From positions 5,812,796 to 5,876,795 of the forward strand of contig JABAKD010000028.1 of the NCBI GenBank assembly GCA_012845835.1: 64,000 bases of DNA, given 5' to 3'. Each line of letters opens with the position of its first letter. The stretch's first letter is position 1. Below are positions 11,768 to 21,834 of this stretch, piece after piece. This DNA comes from Undaria pinnatifida. Its lineage: Eukaryota > Sar > Phaeophyceae > Laminariales > Alariaceae. The position numbers were made by a program, and so were the translations under genes. Under the pieces are notes generated by a model that was not told the origin of the DNA, did not search any database, and saw only the letters and a list, made by a program, of their open reading frames with translations.

Positions 11768-12430
11768 TCAAAAACGCTTCTCAAACGCACAAGCGCTACT
11801 AAACGACGGACGATCATGTTCCGACAATTCTACCACCGTCGCCGTGATGTAGTGGGACACTCTGTCCCCGTTAGGGTCGGTAACCGACTGTTCGAGTCCG
11901 CCCTTCGAATCCCACTCCAGAATGATCTTAAGCGCCTCGCTACAGCCTTCGTTAGCACTATCCACGACGACTACAGTCCCGTCAGGAGTAGGGTTCCCCC
12001 CATATGCAGATTCCAGAACTACAAAGCAAAGGATACCCTTGCTGTAGCCGAGGGGGAAGCCGTCAATGGCCGCCGTGAAGTCGCCCGTCGAAGGGTCGAT
12101 CACACTTTGACCGCGCACGTAGTCGGTCTCCGCATCTGCGTTGCAGAGGTAGAAATACAGCGCGTTGGACGCGGGGGGCGCTGTCATCTCGTCATCCGTC
12201 GCGAAGTTGCCCAACACCGAAATCGTCCCCGACTCTGCCCCATCGGCGATGAACACGTTGAAGAACTCGTTTCCGTCCGCCAGCTCGGCATCACCGGGGT
12301 CAGCAGACCAACCCACCGCCTGAACAGCAAAGTGTGCGTCGTTGTAAAAACAGGACGTGAACGTGGTCAACAGTAGCGTGTGCACCCAACTGATATGCTC
12401 GAAGGTGGGTAAATACGTGTTCAGGTTGAG
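11768..12430 (-). CDS. Candidate exon, DUF2135-like secreted/surface domain
   Basis: The minus strand stays open from just after a TAA at 12431-12433 to a TGA at 11768-11770, about 220 codons. Composition is protein-like: acidic, rich in Gly, Asp and Ala, with ordered hydrophobic stretches. No in-frame ATG occurs in the first half, so this is probably an internal or last exon; a pyrimidine-rich stretch ending in CAG near 12391 could be the acceptor. Residues about 155-179 counted from the GTG at 12385 read ILEWDSKGGLEQSVTDPNGD and then RVSHY. That resembles the L-x-W-(D/N)-x-x-x-D-L-x-x-x-V-x-D-P-x-G pattern of DUF2135/YfaP-type beta-sandwich domains, although the usual D-L-D core is G-L-E here. 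Earlier cysteines (Cys12, Cys81, Cys120, Cys148) would suit an extracellular fold. Substrate and role are unknown. The opposite strand is also open (11540-12376), but its Arg-rich product looks like a shadow. It could also be a decayed gene. Confidence 0.55.
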   Translation of the reverse strand, partial: LNLNTYLPTFEHISWVHTLLLTTFTSCFYNDAHFAVQAVGWSADPGDAELADGNEFFNVFIADGAESGTISVLGNFATDDEMTAPPASNALYFYLCNADAETDYVRGQSVIDPSTGDFTAAIDGFPLGYSKGILCFVVLESAYGGNPTPDGTVVVVDSANEGCSEALKIILEWDSKGGLEQSVTDPNGDRVSHYITATVVELSEHDRPSFSSACAFEKRF

Positions 12431-12434
12431 TTAT

Positions 12435-13730
12435 CAACTAAAGGGCCATACCACTCCTCAAACACGCCAACACAAGCGTTTCACTCGTCATACGAACGAG
12501 ATACGTGAAAAACGGGTGTAATAGTATTCTGGTCCGTCGTCGAACGCACGTTACATGACCACCTACACCCACACAACGTAGATCGGTCAAAGGCATCGTC
12601 ATGTTTAAGCGCAATGGCAACAAGAGTGTTGTGGGCGACACGAGGCATGCCTCCGTAGACATCGCTTCAACCAAACATGCCAATTGTTACGCGACAGGAA
12701 CGAATCATTTACAAGCCAAGGGCACCATGGAGTCAAGACAAAGAGGTAGAGGTTCGAATCTTCGCGCTTTAATCAACGCGCAAGTGCGAAGGACATTTAA
12801 GACCAGACTACCCTCACCGACGGCTTAACCAGTTGGATGAGCTGTACAACAAACAAGCATATAAACAAGTGATTATCATTAGCCTAGCCAACGCTATTCA
12901 ATCAAGAGTTATCGCACGCTGGGGGTGCCGTCGAGGTTTCTCGGCTCCTATAATGGAGAGCTAATATCTGGCCCAAAACATGATCTCGAAGGCATTTGTT
13001 TTATGCAACCCGAGCAGTATTTCTTGGTGCCACGCTAATCATAAATCGATCATAGTTGTAACTGTATCATACAAACCGATAAACTACTATTGAGGGTGAT
13101 CTCCATCGGTCAGAAACGTTTGGCCCACAAAGTACTACCCCTACCTTGGCGTGGCTCTCGAAGAGTTCGTAGTATTAGCAACTCGTACCTTAACTACAGC
13201 AATCCACGCCCTCGTCAAACGCGCGAGTTTTGTGGAGTCTTTGGGGACGGAAAGAGCAACTGGCGAAATTTACGATCATAGTGCTCGTATAGGGCTAGAA
13301 TGTAGAACCCGTCGGTCTAGATTGAAAGCATGCCACAAGAGCTCTGGGAGTAACCTTGCCGTGCCCAGGTTGAACGACTGACATGTCTACCAGGGGTCGA
13401 TATTGTTCCGAACGTTGACGAAATCGCACACGTTTGGAACAACGGAGATAAAGCGCACACTTCAAAGCATCCATGGCTAATTGAGCTATCATTGGGAAAA
13501 AACACAGACGCAGCTTGCGCCGGCAATTCGATGAGATGCCGTGTACATGCTCTAAACAGAACTCATGTCGGCGACAACATAACCGTCATGGAGATAAAAA
13601 ATAATAGCCACACAACAAATATCGCATCCGTGCTACAACGGAAGAAAACACGGTGTGCCCGAACCCACATTCCACACACTGACTAGTGAAATCGAATGCG
13701 AAGAACTATACCCAAAGGGGTTGGCGTGAA
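12435..13730. other. No gene recognised
   Basis: Short frames only. GGTTCGAATC at about 12750 resembles a tRNA B box, but no cloverleaf could be drawn around it. Confidence 0.4.
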
Positions 13731-13735
13731 TTCAT

Positions 13736-13930
13736 GTTAAGGAAAACCGGAATTCGTGGCGTATCTAGGACCAGGGATTTTTTATCGCCTTGTACGTTCA
13801 TTTCTTCCCAAAGTCAGTCGAGATAACTGGTGTTAAGCAACACCGGCATTCAGAGAGTGTCTAGGACAGACGACTTTATAATCGCCTGGAATTTTATATT
13901 TTTTCACAAAGTCAATGTGATAGAGCTCGT
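13736..13930 (+). repeat. Diverged ~97-bp tandem pair
   Basis: GTTAAG-AA-ACCGG-ATTC, GTCTAGGAC, TTTAT-ATCGCCT and CAAAGTCA-T recur with an offset of about 97 bp (13736 and 13832). Many substitutions separate the two units. No coding content is seen. Confidence 0.65.
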
Positions 13931-13934
13931 GAGG

Positions 13935-15215
13935 TGACGAGGCTTGGTGGCGGTAGAAATGTCCCAGCCTATATCCGCGACGATGGCGTTAGCGATGGCC
14001 TCCGTCAGGTCCAGGTCCCTCAGCGCTGATAATTACGAGTTCGATCGCTACAGCAGGGCCGCCACCAAATTCTTGACAGACGGGCAATCGGCGAGAGGGG
14101 TCTGTTGTCGTTTGCATTAAAAAAAATCCGCGTATTGGAGTCATCCCACGCTACGGGTGCAGCAAATTCTAAGAAGTTTCTGAGCTCTCCTAACATGAGG
14201 AGCCGAATATATCACCCGAAGCATGACTTTAAAATACCTTAGATCGCGCAACCCGACCAAGTTTATAGTCGCTAGCCCTCAAACAAATACACTCGTTACA
14301 TTAATAAGCTAACCGCTAGTTAAATGCTTGAGGAACTCAACCGGTCAGATCGGTCAGAACAAATATTTAACCCGAAGAGTGCAATTCCTACGGTGAGATG
14401 ACTCATAGGTAACTTTGCATATGTATAATTCTGTTGGCCAAACCACGGTGTTGTTTCAAGCGTAAGGAGCAAAGATGGGAAGAAAAATATCTGGAAATAC
14501 AGACATGACTTATGACAATCCTGATTCATTTGTCGAACACACAACACGAAAATGTTTCTAAAAAACACTACCAGGTACGTGGAGAATCCTAATCGTAAGG
14601 TGAAATTAAACGATCATTTGACGGTACAAACGGTTGAGCCACCAAAAGCTACCAACCCGTCGGCGCATGCCATGCAGGGTGGTAAGCCTCCGGAGCCGAA
14701 CAATTTTTTTCTGGCAAGGGGGTGGGAGGGTGGGTGGGTGTATGCGATTGTGAGCAGGCTATGTCGCCCTGATCACCCGTAAACGTACTACTTGTGGTTC
14801 TGCTCCTCCTTCCGTAATTCTGATGTATTGGAGCCGTATACTTCGGTTCCCCCAGGCTCATTAACGTGAAGGTCGAGACCCCCCTAATTGCCTTCCCAAG
14901 AGGCAGAAACGACCAGTGCAGTCTTGGTAGACCCGCTTGGGCACTGTGACGAACAAGGCATAAACCGGGGGAGCAAAGGCCGATGAACGGACACGGCACG
15001 TGTAGGGTGGTCGTGCGATGGCCAAAACTTCGCGGCTGGACTGTTTCTCAGGCGGCGAGGTAAGGAAGGTAAGCTAACCTGCTGACTTGTTCCATATGAT
15101 TACAAAACATACTTCGAGCCACCGACCTGTACGTCAGATACGGAGACACTAACCTCTGCTAACTACAGCACGCAACTGCGCATACTCTAATGCAACGAAG
15201 AAAAGAGCACTAGCC
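13935..15215. other. No gene recognised
   Basis: Competing short frames on both strands, with no motif. Confidence 0.4.
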
Positions 15216-15219
15216 AGAC

Positions 15220-15545
15220 CGCGAGGCGGTCAGGGCATCCAGGCTTGGACTCTACGAACCATAGCTACCCCACTGGTCCACGTAGTCGCGTAACTGCGTG
15301 GGTCATTGGGTGGCGCAACAAAAGATATCTCGTGGGTTCGAGTCCCACTGACATTGCATTGCCGATTTTTTCCGGGAAAAGTAAAAAGGAAATAACGCCT
15401 TTGCGAACATGCGCGCTGCAGACTTGAATGGTTATGATAGTTTTCCCCTGAGTACTGCGGCAGTGCGTGGCAAGGGGAGAGAGCCCCGGAGATCCCTGTT
15501 ACGAAGTCTGTGAGAGTCAATTGGCGGACTCGCAAAAATTTATTT
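15220..15545 (+). repeat. SINE-like unit with tRNA-type B box
   Basis: The unit starts with GCGAGGCGGTC-GGGCATCC and AGGCTTGG-CTCTACGAAC, a 43-bp word found again at 59600-59640. A long imperfect hairpin follows (15266-15314, arms CCCCACTGG and CATTGGGTGG). Then 15332-15348 reads GTGGG-TTCGAGT-CCCAC, a perfect 5-bp stem with a 7-base loop as in a tRNA T arm and RNA polymerase III B box. No full cloverleaf or clear A box is visible, so this is more likely a tRNA-derived SINE head or relic than a tRNA gene. A related T-arm-like sequence lies at about 60140-60160. Confidence 0.4.
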
Positions 15546-15546
15546 T

Positions 15547-15624
15547 GTTGGTTACATAGAACTACCCACTGGCCAACGAAGTCACGTGATTTCGTCGTCC
15601 AGTGGGTAGTGCAATACAACCAAC
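15547..15624. repeat. Perfect-stem hairpin with CACGTG centre
   Basis: Nested inverted arms: GTTGGTT (15547-15553) with AACCAAC (15618-15624), and ACTACCCACTGG (15561-15572) with CCAGTGGGTAGT (15599-15610), closing on ACGAAG-TCACGTGA-TTTCGT. The hairpin at 15266-15314 is a diverged copy in the same orientation, about 300 bp upstream. It may be a mobile-element end or a structured RNA; no poly-T terminator follows. Confidence 0.7.
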
Positions 15625-15629
15625 GTTAG

Positions 15630-16890
15630 ACGGAGTAGTTGTGAAGATGTAAAATACGTTGTTGGTCATGCGCCAACGTTTTTTCGCCCGTCGTCTGCTG
15701 CAAAGTGTGTCAAGCAAATACTGTGAATACCGCTATATCATATATATGGCATGCGAAACTACACACAAAAATATGACCTATCGCATTCGAAGATGCATCA
15801 AACGTCTACCAAGAACATATGTACAGGCCCGTATCATTGTATTTTTGAACCTTGGGTTTTACCGGAACCTAGAATGTTTTACATGTGCGCGACGTATTAT
15901 CACTGAACACCGAACGCTTCCCTGGTCTACAATGACAGGGACCTCCTGCCAAAAGCTCGAAACTCGCCAGCAACGGTTGGTTAATCTGTTCCTGGCGAAA
16001 CCTGCAAGTAATCGAGCCTTAAAAAGTTTAAGTGGACGTTCAGTGGGAAAATTCATTGTTCCACAGCTAACGACTGTCTCGCCAGTCCTAGGAAAGTCAT
16101 GAAGCCAACCTATCTCAGAGAAGTGATGTGTGAGTGTAGCACATTTCATGGAGCACGCCCCCCTGTTCCTGGCTGACGACATCTCTAGGAGTGCTGTACC
16201 GCACCGGCATGCTGCAACACGGGTGGGCAACACACCTTCTCTGTGCGACTCAAGTGGCGAGGGGGCCACGTTTGGTTGCCGGAGAATCTCTGGATAACCC
16301 CGCTGTGTACATCGCGAGAAAAACCCTGAACTCACGCGAAAAGTGCACCACAACCTGGCTTTGAAAAAATCGTGCACGTTACCTGACATTTCGCAACGGC
16401 GGCGACGATATAGCGTCTTGCAAAGCCGGGGGGTGAGATGACCCTTTACAAGTCGGGGTACCGAGCGCCATTGCAGAGCGAGAGGTATGTCTTATTACAT
16501 GTTCGAGCCAGCTTTCATCGTCACAAACGGGGTCGACATCAAGACGGCGCGCACGGAGCTGAATCGTCCAGCCCGGAGACCCGCCTACCCTGTGTATGCT
16601 GGGTACACACGATAGGCGCAAAGGCACAAACCTGTTAGTAGCAGTATTTGACCGAGAGCTGTAGTCTAGTCAAATATTATTGCAAGATTGTTTTGTTCTA
16701 CTATTTACGGACATCCACTGTAAACATGATGAAATTACACGCGGAATGAGAAATCATCGCCACCGTTCGGGCGAGCTCTCCTACGCCACGACTGTGCCTG
16801 ATTGAGGCTCTGTATATCTGGTAATACCAGCTACAACGAAACGATTTCGAGTCGAACGCTATGAAACAAAGGTGGGTGTTTGTTTCAGGG
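15630..16890. other. No gene recognised; overlapping open frames
   Basis: A plus frame (15659-16102, 147 codons) and a minus frame (15859-16389, 176 codons) overlap. Neither has a motif I recognise. The minus frame has the more protein-like composition in its second half, but it has no supporting homologue elsewhere in the window. Confidence 0.3.
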
Positions 16891-16895
16891 TTCTT

Positions 16896-16942
16896 TACGG
16901 TGCGGTTTTTTGTATCGGTTAACCGCACCGAACCGCACCGTA
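16896..16942. repeat. Hairpin with 12-bp perfect arms
   Basis: TACGGTGCGGTT (16896-16907) pairs with AACCGCACCGTA (16931-16942) across a 23-base loop that ends in another AACCGCACCG. GCACCGCACCGC recurs just downstream, so this is a local GCACCG-rich patch. Confidence 0.75.
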
Positions 16943-16944
16943 GC

Positions 16945-18730
16945 ATTTTTATCCTCTTTAAAACTGCACCGCACCGCATTGTAGGTTTTACGAACCACCC
17001 ACCCACCATCGGACCATCCCGTCCCCCCAACAAACAGCCCAAGAAGCATACGCTACAGCAGTGCAGCAATAATACGACAGCAGCCAACATATGCACTTGG
17101 TTCGGTTCCGATCCTATACCTGAGCAACATTATTTTAGGCATTAAACTAACGGTATTTTTCCGGGGGGGGAATTCAATGTTTCTTGGCTTTGAAACGGGT
17201 TTCGCTATTTGCGCAAACCGCCGCTGTGTGGCTTCGATTGAGCTCGGCCTACAGGGGTTGCCCGCTACCGCAGTAGGCGCAAAGGCCCGGGGCCGCGGAT
17301 AACAATTTGTTGTTTGCTGGTGTTGCAGTGTGTGGGGGTGGCGGTGGCGGTGATTCTGTGGAGTCGGTTTAAACGCAAGCAAACAAGCGCAAAACCTGAT
17401 AAGTCTCTCAACATCAGGGGAGGGTCCGGGTAGTACTTGAACTTAACGTGCGTTTTGGGCTTCCCACGTACGCACTAAGACGGAGAAGTGCTGCTAGCAG
17501 CTGATGCGTTTTGCAGTTTGTCACTTTGAATGAACTCCGCCAGACGGCTGCTGCAAGCAGCCGCAATGACTCGAGACCATGGAAAAGAAGCTGCTACTTG
17601 CTGGTGTTATAATCTGATGGGTGGTGGTGGTGCTGCTGCTGCTGTGGCGTAGCCACAGGCAAGTGCATGACCAGTGTCGAACGGCGGACGATGTTAAGCT
17701 ACGTCACTTACCACCTCGTCTCATCGACAGATATCGGGGGCTCCGAGAAACACAGTTATAGCCACACTACAGCGGGATGCATGGCTTCGGGTCGCGGCTG
17801 CGGCGGCAATAGTCTGAACGTCTGAGCTGCGCTCGTCTCTATCTCTCGCATGTGAGCCGTGTACGTGGGCCACCTCTCGGCAAGTCTCACAATAGCGTCG
17901 CAATCGCAGGGTCTAGCTCTCGGTGTAATTACCGCCAATAATAGTTCTCTATCCTTGAAAAATTGATACCAAACTCGTGTTTCATTTGACGAAAATGGCA
18001 AGCGATCCTGCCTAATTCAATCAGAATGGCAAGATACTTCCAGAAAAACGCTCATCGCGCTTGTTCTGGATTTGAGCTTGGGATGATACTTTTACGATTA
18101 TTCGCCTCGACGGGGAGAGAGCGAACCGTCCCCGGGAGGGCGCCTGCCCCCAACCCCCGCTTCTCGAGCTTTGCACAAGTACATAGGTTTCACCACCACC
18201 AGGCAAACATAAAAAAAAAAGTCGTATGAACACGTCAGCTCTGAGTTCGATGAATTTGGGGTGGCTACTCTCATCTTTGCAAGGTTCGTGATACACCGGT
18301 CGCTTAGTTGATCAGGCAATCAGTTGTTGGATATTTGGATTTCATTCTTGCGCCACTCTCCCAGGCACTTCCCGGCAGGGAACCTTGTATGTCGATATGT
18401 TTGGCACTATTGTGGATTTGATTTGTCACTTTCGGCACATGGGTCAAGACTATTTTTCGAAGCACGCGCAGGTCCACACACCGAAGGCACCTCCTGGACG
18501 CGAGCATCAAAGATGTCCCGCATTGGGAGGGATTAGCAGGCATGCGTACAGTGTTCTACAAGACAACTACGTACCAGCGATACATAAGGATAATGCCGGA
18601 ACGCTTACGGAAAGCGATCCCAACACCGTTGCCCTAAAAATAAATTGGTCTTAACGGGGTGAGATACCATATATATGATACATGATAGGCTCACTTCTCT
18701 CGCTAAATAGTCGATGTTCCTGCGGTATTC
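16945..18730. other. No gene recognised
   Basis: Short frames only. Small hairpins such as GCTGCTAGCAGC and CGGCTGC-TGCAA-GCAGCCG lie at 17490-17575, and a (GGT)n(GCT)n patch near 17620-17645. Confidence 0.4.
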
Positions 18731-18736
18731 TTTAGT

Positions 18737-18802
18737 TCTGTTACCGATCATTTTATTCAAGTATTGGGTTGGATGAGGCTTCCTGCTCCCGCAGAAGGTC
18801 CT
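18737..18802 (+). repeat. Repeat A, first copy of tyrosine-recombinase element 1
   Basis: Contains GTTACCGATCATTTTATTC, AAGTATTGGGTTGGATGAGG and CTTCCTGCTCCCGC. It recurs at 19096-19165 and, more diverged, twice within 48295-48830. Just 3' of it a GCGCTGAGGG...CCCTCAGCGC hairpin lies at about 18823-18861. Confidence 0.8.
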
Positions 18803-18929
18803 CACCTGTGGATACACCACCCGCGCTGAGGGTGCCTTCGGTCGAAGCGCCCTCAGCGCAGCAGTATTTCCTAAGGGGAATGAACACAACTGTTAAAAGA
18901 ATACCCAGTGTAGAGTGGGTCGGATGGTC

Positions 18930-19090
18930 TTCACTTTTTCCGCTCCTCGCTGGTATCTCGTCGAGGATTTCGGGGACTATAACACGAGTGAGCTCGCTCC
19001 ATAGACATCCCTAGTAATTGGTAGCAAACATATTGTTCCAACTTTTGTGCCAACCGTGGGAACCTGAAGTTGGTTGACGATGTTGCGGTG
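18930..19090 (+). repeat. Repeat B, first copy of tyrosine-recombinase element 1
   Basis: About 155 bp nearly identical to 19705-19860 (CGCTCCTCGCTGGTATCTCG, AGACATCCCTAGTAATTGG, GTGCCAACCGTGGGAACCTG). It lies between the two A repeats, giving the order A-B-A'-recombinase-B'. Confidence 0.85.
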
Positions 19091-19095
19091 GTATT

Positions 19096-19165
19096 ATTTA
19101 GCTCTGTTATCGATCATTTCATTCAAGTATTGGGTTGGGTGAGGCTTCCTGCTCCCGCCGGTGGT
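19096..19165 (+). repeat. Repeat A, second copy of tyrosine-recombinase element 1
   Basis: Same words as 18737-18802 with a few substitutions (GTTATCGATCATTTCATTC, GGGTTGGGTGAGG). Confidence 0.8.
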
Positions 19166-19235
19166 CCCACCCGAGCTTCTCTCTTTTCTGACCACCAGCC
19201 TGGAGCCATGTTACCTCAACCCACCCAAACTTACA

Positions 19236-19604
19236 TTACTTAAAAAGGAACGTCGGCGAACGTGCAGCAAAATCTTCCGCAAAGGCCGGTGACAGTGGTA
19301 AGTCGGAGGCATCGGCACAAGCCTGCTCCCGTTGCCGCGTAGCACCTGCTACTCTCGTACTAGTTTTAGACCCAATGTAGTATCGTGTCATGCTCTCCGT
19401 CTTCCGGCCGCCCATGTGCATGATCTCATCCATTGGGGTTCCTGCTAGCGACTTACTCATGGAACAGCCTGAACGAAATGAATGCATTGTAAACTTGCTG
19501 GGCAGCCCGGCCGCTCGCAAGTGCCCCTGCAGCGCTGTGACCATGCGCGGCGCAGTCAGCGCGACGTCTCCCCGACCCCCACCTGGCGAAACTACCGGAA
19601 ACAA
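19236..19604 (-). pseudogene. Tyrosine recombinase C-terminal domain (DIRS/Crypton-like)
   Basis: A 122-codon minus frame carries the C-terminal catalytic layout of tyrosine recombinases: HLRAAGL (28-34), then MHSFRSG with the H-x-x-R pair (H41, R44), then SLAGTPMDEIMHMGGRKT, then MTRYYIG with the candidate nucleophile Tyr75/76. The Trp or His usual in the GGWKT box is Arg here. The first catalytic Arg and the N-terminal DNA-binding part are not found, so the copy is truncated. Such enzymes cut and rejoin DNA through a 3'-phosphotyrosine link and mobilise Cryptons and DIRS-group retroelements. The frame is antisense to repeats A and B as written and lies between A' and B', so it belongs to that element. 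No RT was found with it, so Crypton versus DIRS/Ngaro cannot be settled. Confidence 0.7.
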
Positions 19605-19704
19605 ATGTCCTTTCGTGCAGGGCCGGGTGCGGGCGTCGGAGCGGGTGTGGGCGCCCGGCCCGCCGTTGCCGACGAGCGCGTCCTGGGCATCGTGTCCATT
19701 TTTT

Positions 19705-19860
19705 TGACTTTTTCCGCTCCTCGCTGGTATCTCGTCGAGGATTTCGGGGACTAAAACACGAGCGAGCTCGCTTCATAGACATCCCTAGTAATTGGTAGCA
19801 AACATATAGTTCCAACTTTTGTGCCAACCGTGGGAACCTGAAGCTGGTTGACGATATTAC
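19705..19860 (+). repeat. Repeat B, second copy of tyrosine-recombinase element 1
   Basis: Near-identical to 18930-19090, about 765 bp away. It closes the element on the right and almost touches the fold-back array that follows. Confidence 0.85.
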
Positions 19861-19925
19861 CACTGCATTGAGCAATCGAGTTGCAAGACTTGGGCCAGGT
19901 AATCGGGGCCACCTGCACTATCTGC

Positions 19926-20785
19926 GTTTTTGGTGGAAGCTCGTGAACGCGTCCGTGGAAGCTTCCATCGCTTCCATGGAAGCTTCCACGACTTCCACGG
20001 AAGCTTCCATCGCATCCATGGAAGCTTTAATGGAAGCAATGGAAGCTGCCATGAAAGCGTGGAAGCTTCCATGGAAGCGATGGAAGTTTCCATGGAAGCA
20101 TATCAGCTTCCATGGAAGCGTCCACGCTTCCATGCCGTGGAAGCTTCCATGAAAGCTTTCACGGAAGCTTCCATGAAAGCTTCCACGAAAGCTTCCATGA
20201 AAGCTCCCACGGAAGCTTCCTCGGAAGCGACTTCCACGGAAGCTTCCATGAAAGCTTCGACGGAAGCTTTCACGCAAGCAACTTCCACGGAAGGTTCCAC
20301 GGAAGCAACTTCCACAGAAACGTCCGTTAAGGCCTCCATGGAATCTTCCGCAAAAGCTTCCGCGGAAGCAGCTTCCACGGAAGCTTCCATGAAACGCTTC
20401 CACGGAATCTTCCACGGAAGCTTCCATGAAAGCTTCGACGGAAAGCTTTCACGGAAGCAACTTCCACGGAAGGTTCCACGGAAGCAACTTCCACAGAAAC
20501 TTCCGTGAAGGCCTCCACGGAATCTTCCGCAAAAGCTTTCGCGGAAGCAGCTTCCACGGAAGCTTCCATGAAACGCTTCCACGGAAGCTTCCACGCAAGC
20601 TTCCATGAAAGCTTCCACGGAAGCAACTTCCACGGAAGCTTCCACGAAAGCTTCCGCGGAAGCAACTTCCACGGAAGCAACTTCCGCGGAAGCTGCCGCG
20701 GAAGCTTCAACGTAAGCAACTTCTACGGAAACAACTTCCATGGAAGCTTCCATGAAAGCTTTCACGGAAAGTTCCACGGAAGCAA
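19926..20785 (+). repeat. Fold-back array FB-3, left arm (GAAGCTTCC units)
   Basis: Dense tandem units of mostly 12 or 15 bp, variants of GCTTCCACGGAA and GCTTCCATGAAA, each with the HindIII-type palindrome AAGCTT. Read in reverse complement, the unit string matches the right arm (20863-21828): ATGAAAGCTTCCACGGAAG here appears there as CTTCCGTGGAAGCTTTCAT. The outermost 40 bases also pair: GGTGGAAGCTCGTGAACGC here with the reverse complement of the right end, GTGGAAACTTATGAACGC. Units of 3n length lacking stop words leave several frames open on both strands; these are not taken as genes. Confidence 0.85.
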
Positions 20786-20862
20786 CCTAACCCTGACCCT
20801 AACCCTAACCCTAACCCTAACCCTAACCCTAACCCTATCCCTAACCTTCACTCTAACCCTAA
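20786..20862 (+). repeat. Interstitial telomere-like tract (CCCTAA)n in FB-3
   Basis: About 77 bp of CCTAACCCT units, clean in the middle and degenerate at the right (CTATCCCTAACCTTCACTC). It is the vertebrate/stramenopile-type telomere repeat in CCCTAA orientation. It lies exactly between the inverted arms of FB-3. Confidence 0.9.
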
Positions 20863-21828
20863 GCTTCGATGGACGTAACTTCCACTTCCATGGAAACTTC
20901 CATTACTTCCACGAAAGCTTCCATTACTTCCATGGAAGCTTTAGTGGAAGCTTTCGTGGGAGCTCCCGTAGAATTTGCTTCCACGGAAGCTTTCATATCT
21001 TCCATATTTTCCACAGCAGCTTCCACGGAAGCTTACGGAAGCTCCCATGAAATCTTCGGTGGAAGTTACTTCCGTGGAAGCTTTCATATTTTCCATATCT
21101 TCCAAGGAAGCTTCCACGGAAGCTTCCATGAAGACTTCCGTGGAAGTTACTTCCATGCAAGCGTCCATAATTTCCGCGAAAGCTTCCATCACTTCCATGA
21201 ACGAATTCATGGAAGATATCGTAAACGCCACTTCCATGGAAGCTTTCGTGGAAGCTTTCGTGGAAGCTCCCGTGGAAGTTACTTCTGTGGAAGATTTCAT
21301 ATCTTCCATATCTTCCATGGAGGCTTCTGCGGAAGCTTCCATGAAGACTTCGGTGGAAGTTACATCCACGACATCTTCCATAACTTCCACGAAAGCTTCC
21401 ATCACTTCCATGAAAGCTTTCATGGAGGCTACCGTGGAAGTTACTTCCATGGAAGCTTTCGTGGAAGCTCCCGTGGAAGTTATGTCGGTGGAAGCTTACA
21501 TATCTTCCATATCTTCCATGGAAGCTTCCACGGATGCTTCCATGAAAGCTTTCGTGGAAGTCACTTCCATGAAAGCTTCCATTATTCCCATAAAAGCTTC
21601 CATGGAAGCTTTCGTGGAAGTTACTTCCGTGGAAGCTTTCATATCTTCCATATCGTCCATGAAAACTTCCACGGAAGCTTCCATGGAAGCTTTCACGGAA
21701 ACTCCCACCGTTTCAATTGCTTCCATGAAAGCTTCCATGGAAGCTTCCATAGCCTCCATGCCTTCCATGGAAGCCTCCATGAAAGCGGTGAAAGCCTCCA
21801 CGGAAGCGTTCATAAGTTTCCACGCAAA
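20863..21828 (+). repeat. Fold-back array FB-3, right arm
   Basis: Tandem variants of TTCCGTGGAAGC and TTCCATGGAAGC with frequent TTTCATATCTTCCATATC spacers. It is inverted relative to the left arm. A higher-order unit of roughly 150-250 bp (GTGGAAGTTACTTCC ... CATATCTTCCATATC) recurs at least four times. The long plus frame over 20869-21870 translates to Ser/Phe/His/Gly low-complexity repeats, which is explained by the DNA repeat. Confidence 0.85.
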
Positions 21829-21834
21829 ATTCAA

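Noticed and set aside
11540..12376. Plus-strand 278-codon gene
   Set aside because: Arg-rich shadow of the better minus-strand frame; no motif.
12720..12790. tRNA gene
   Set aside because: A B-box-like GGTTCGAATC is present, but no acceptor stem, D arm or anticodon arm can be drawn.
20786..20862. True chromosome end
   Set aside because: The tract is only 77 bp, degenerate on one side and flanked on both sides by related array sequence, so it is interstitial.
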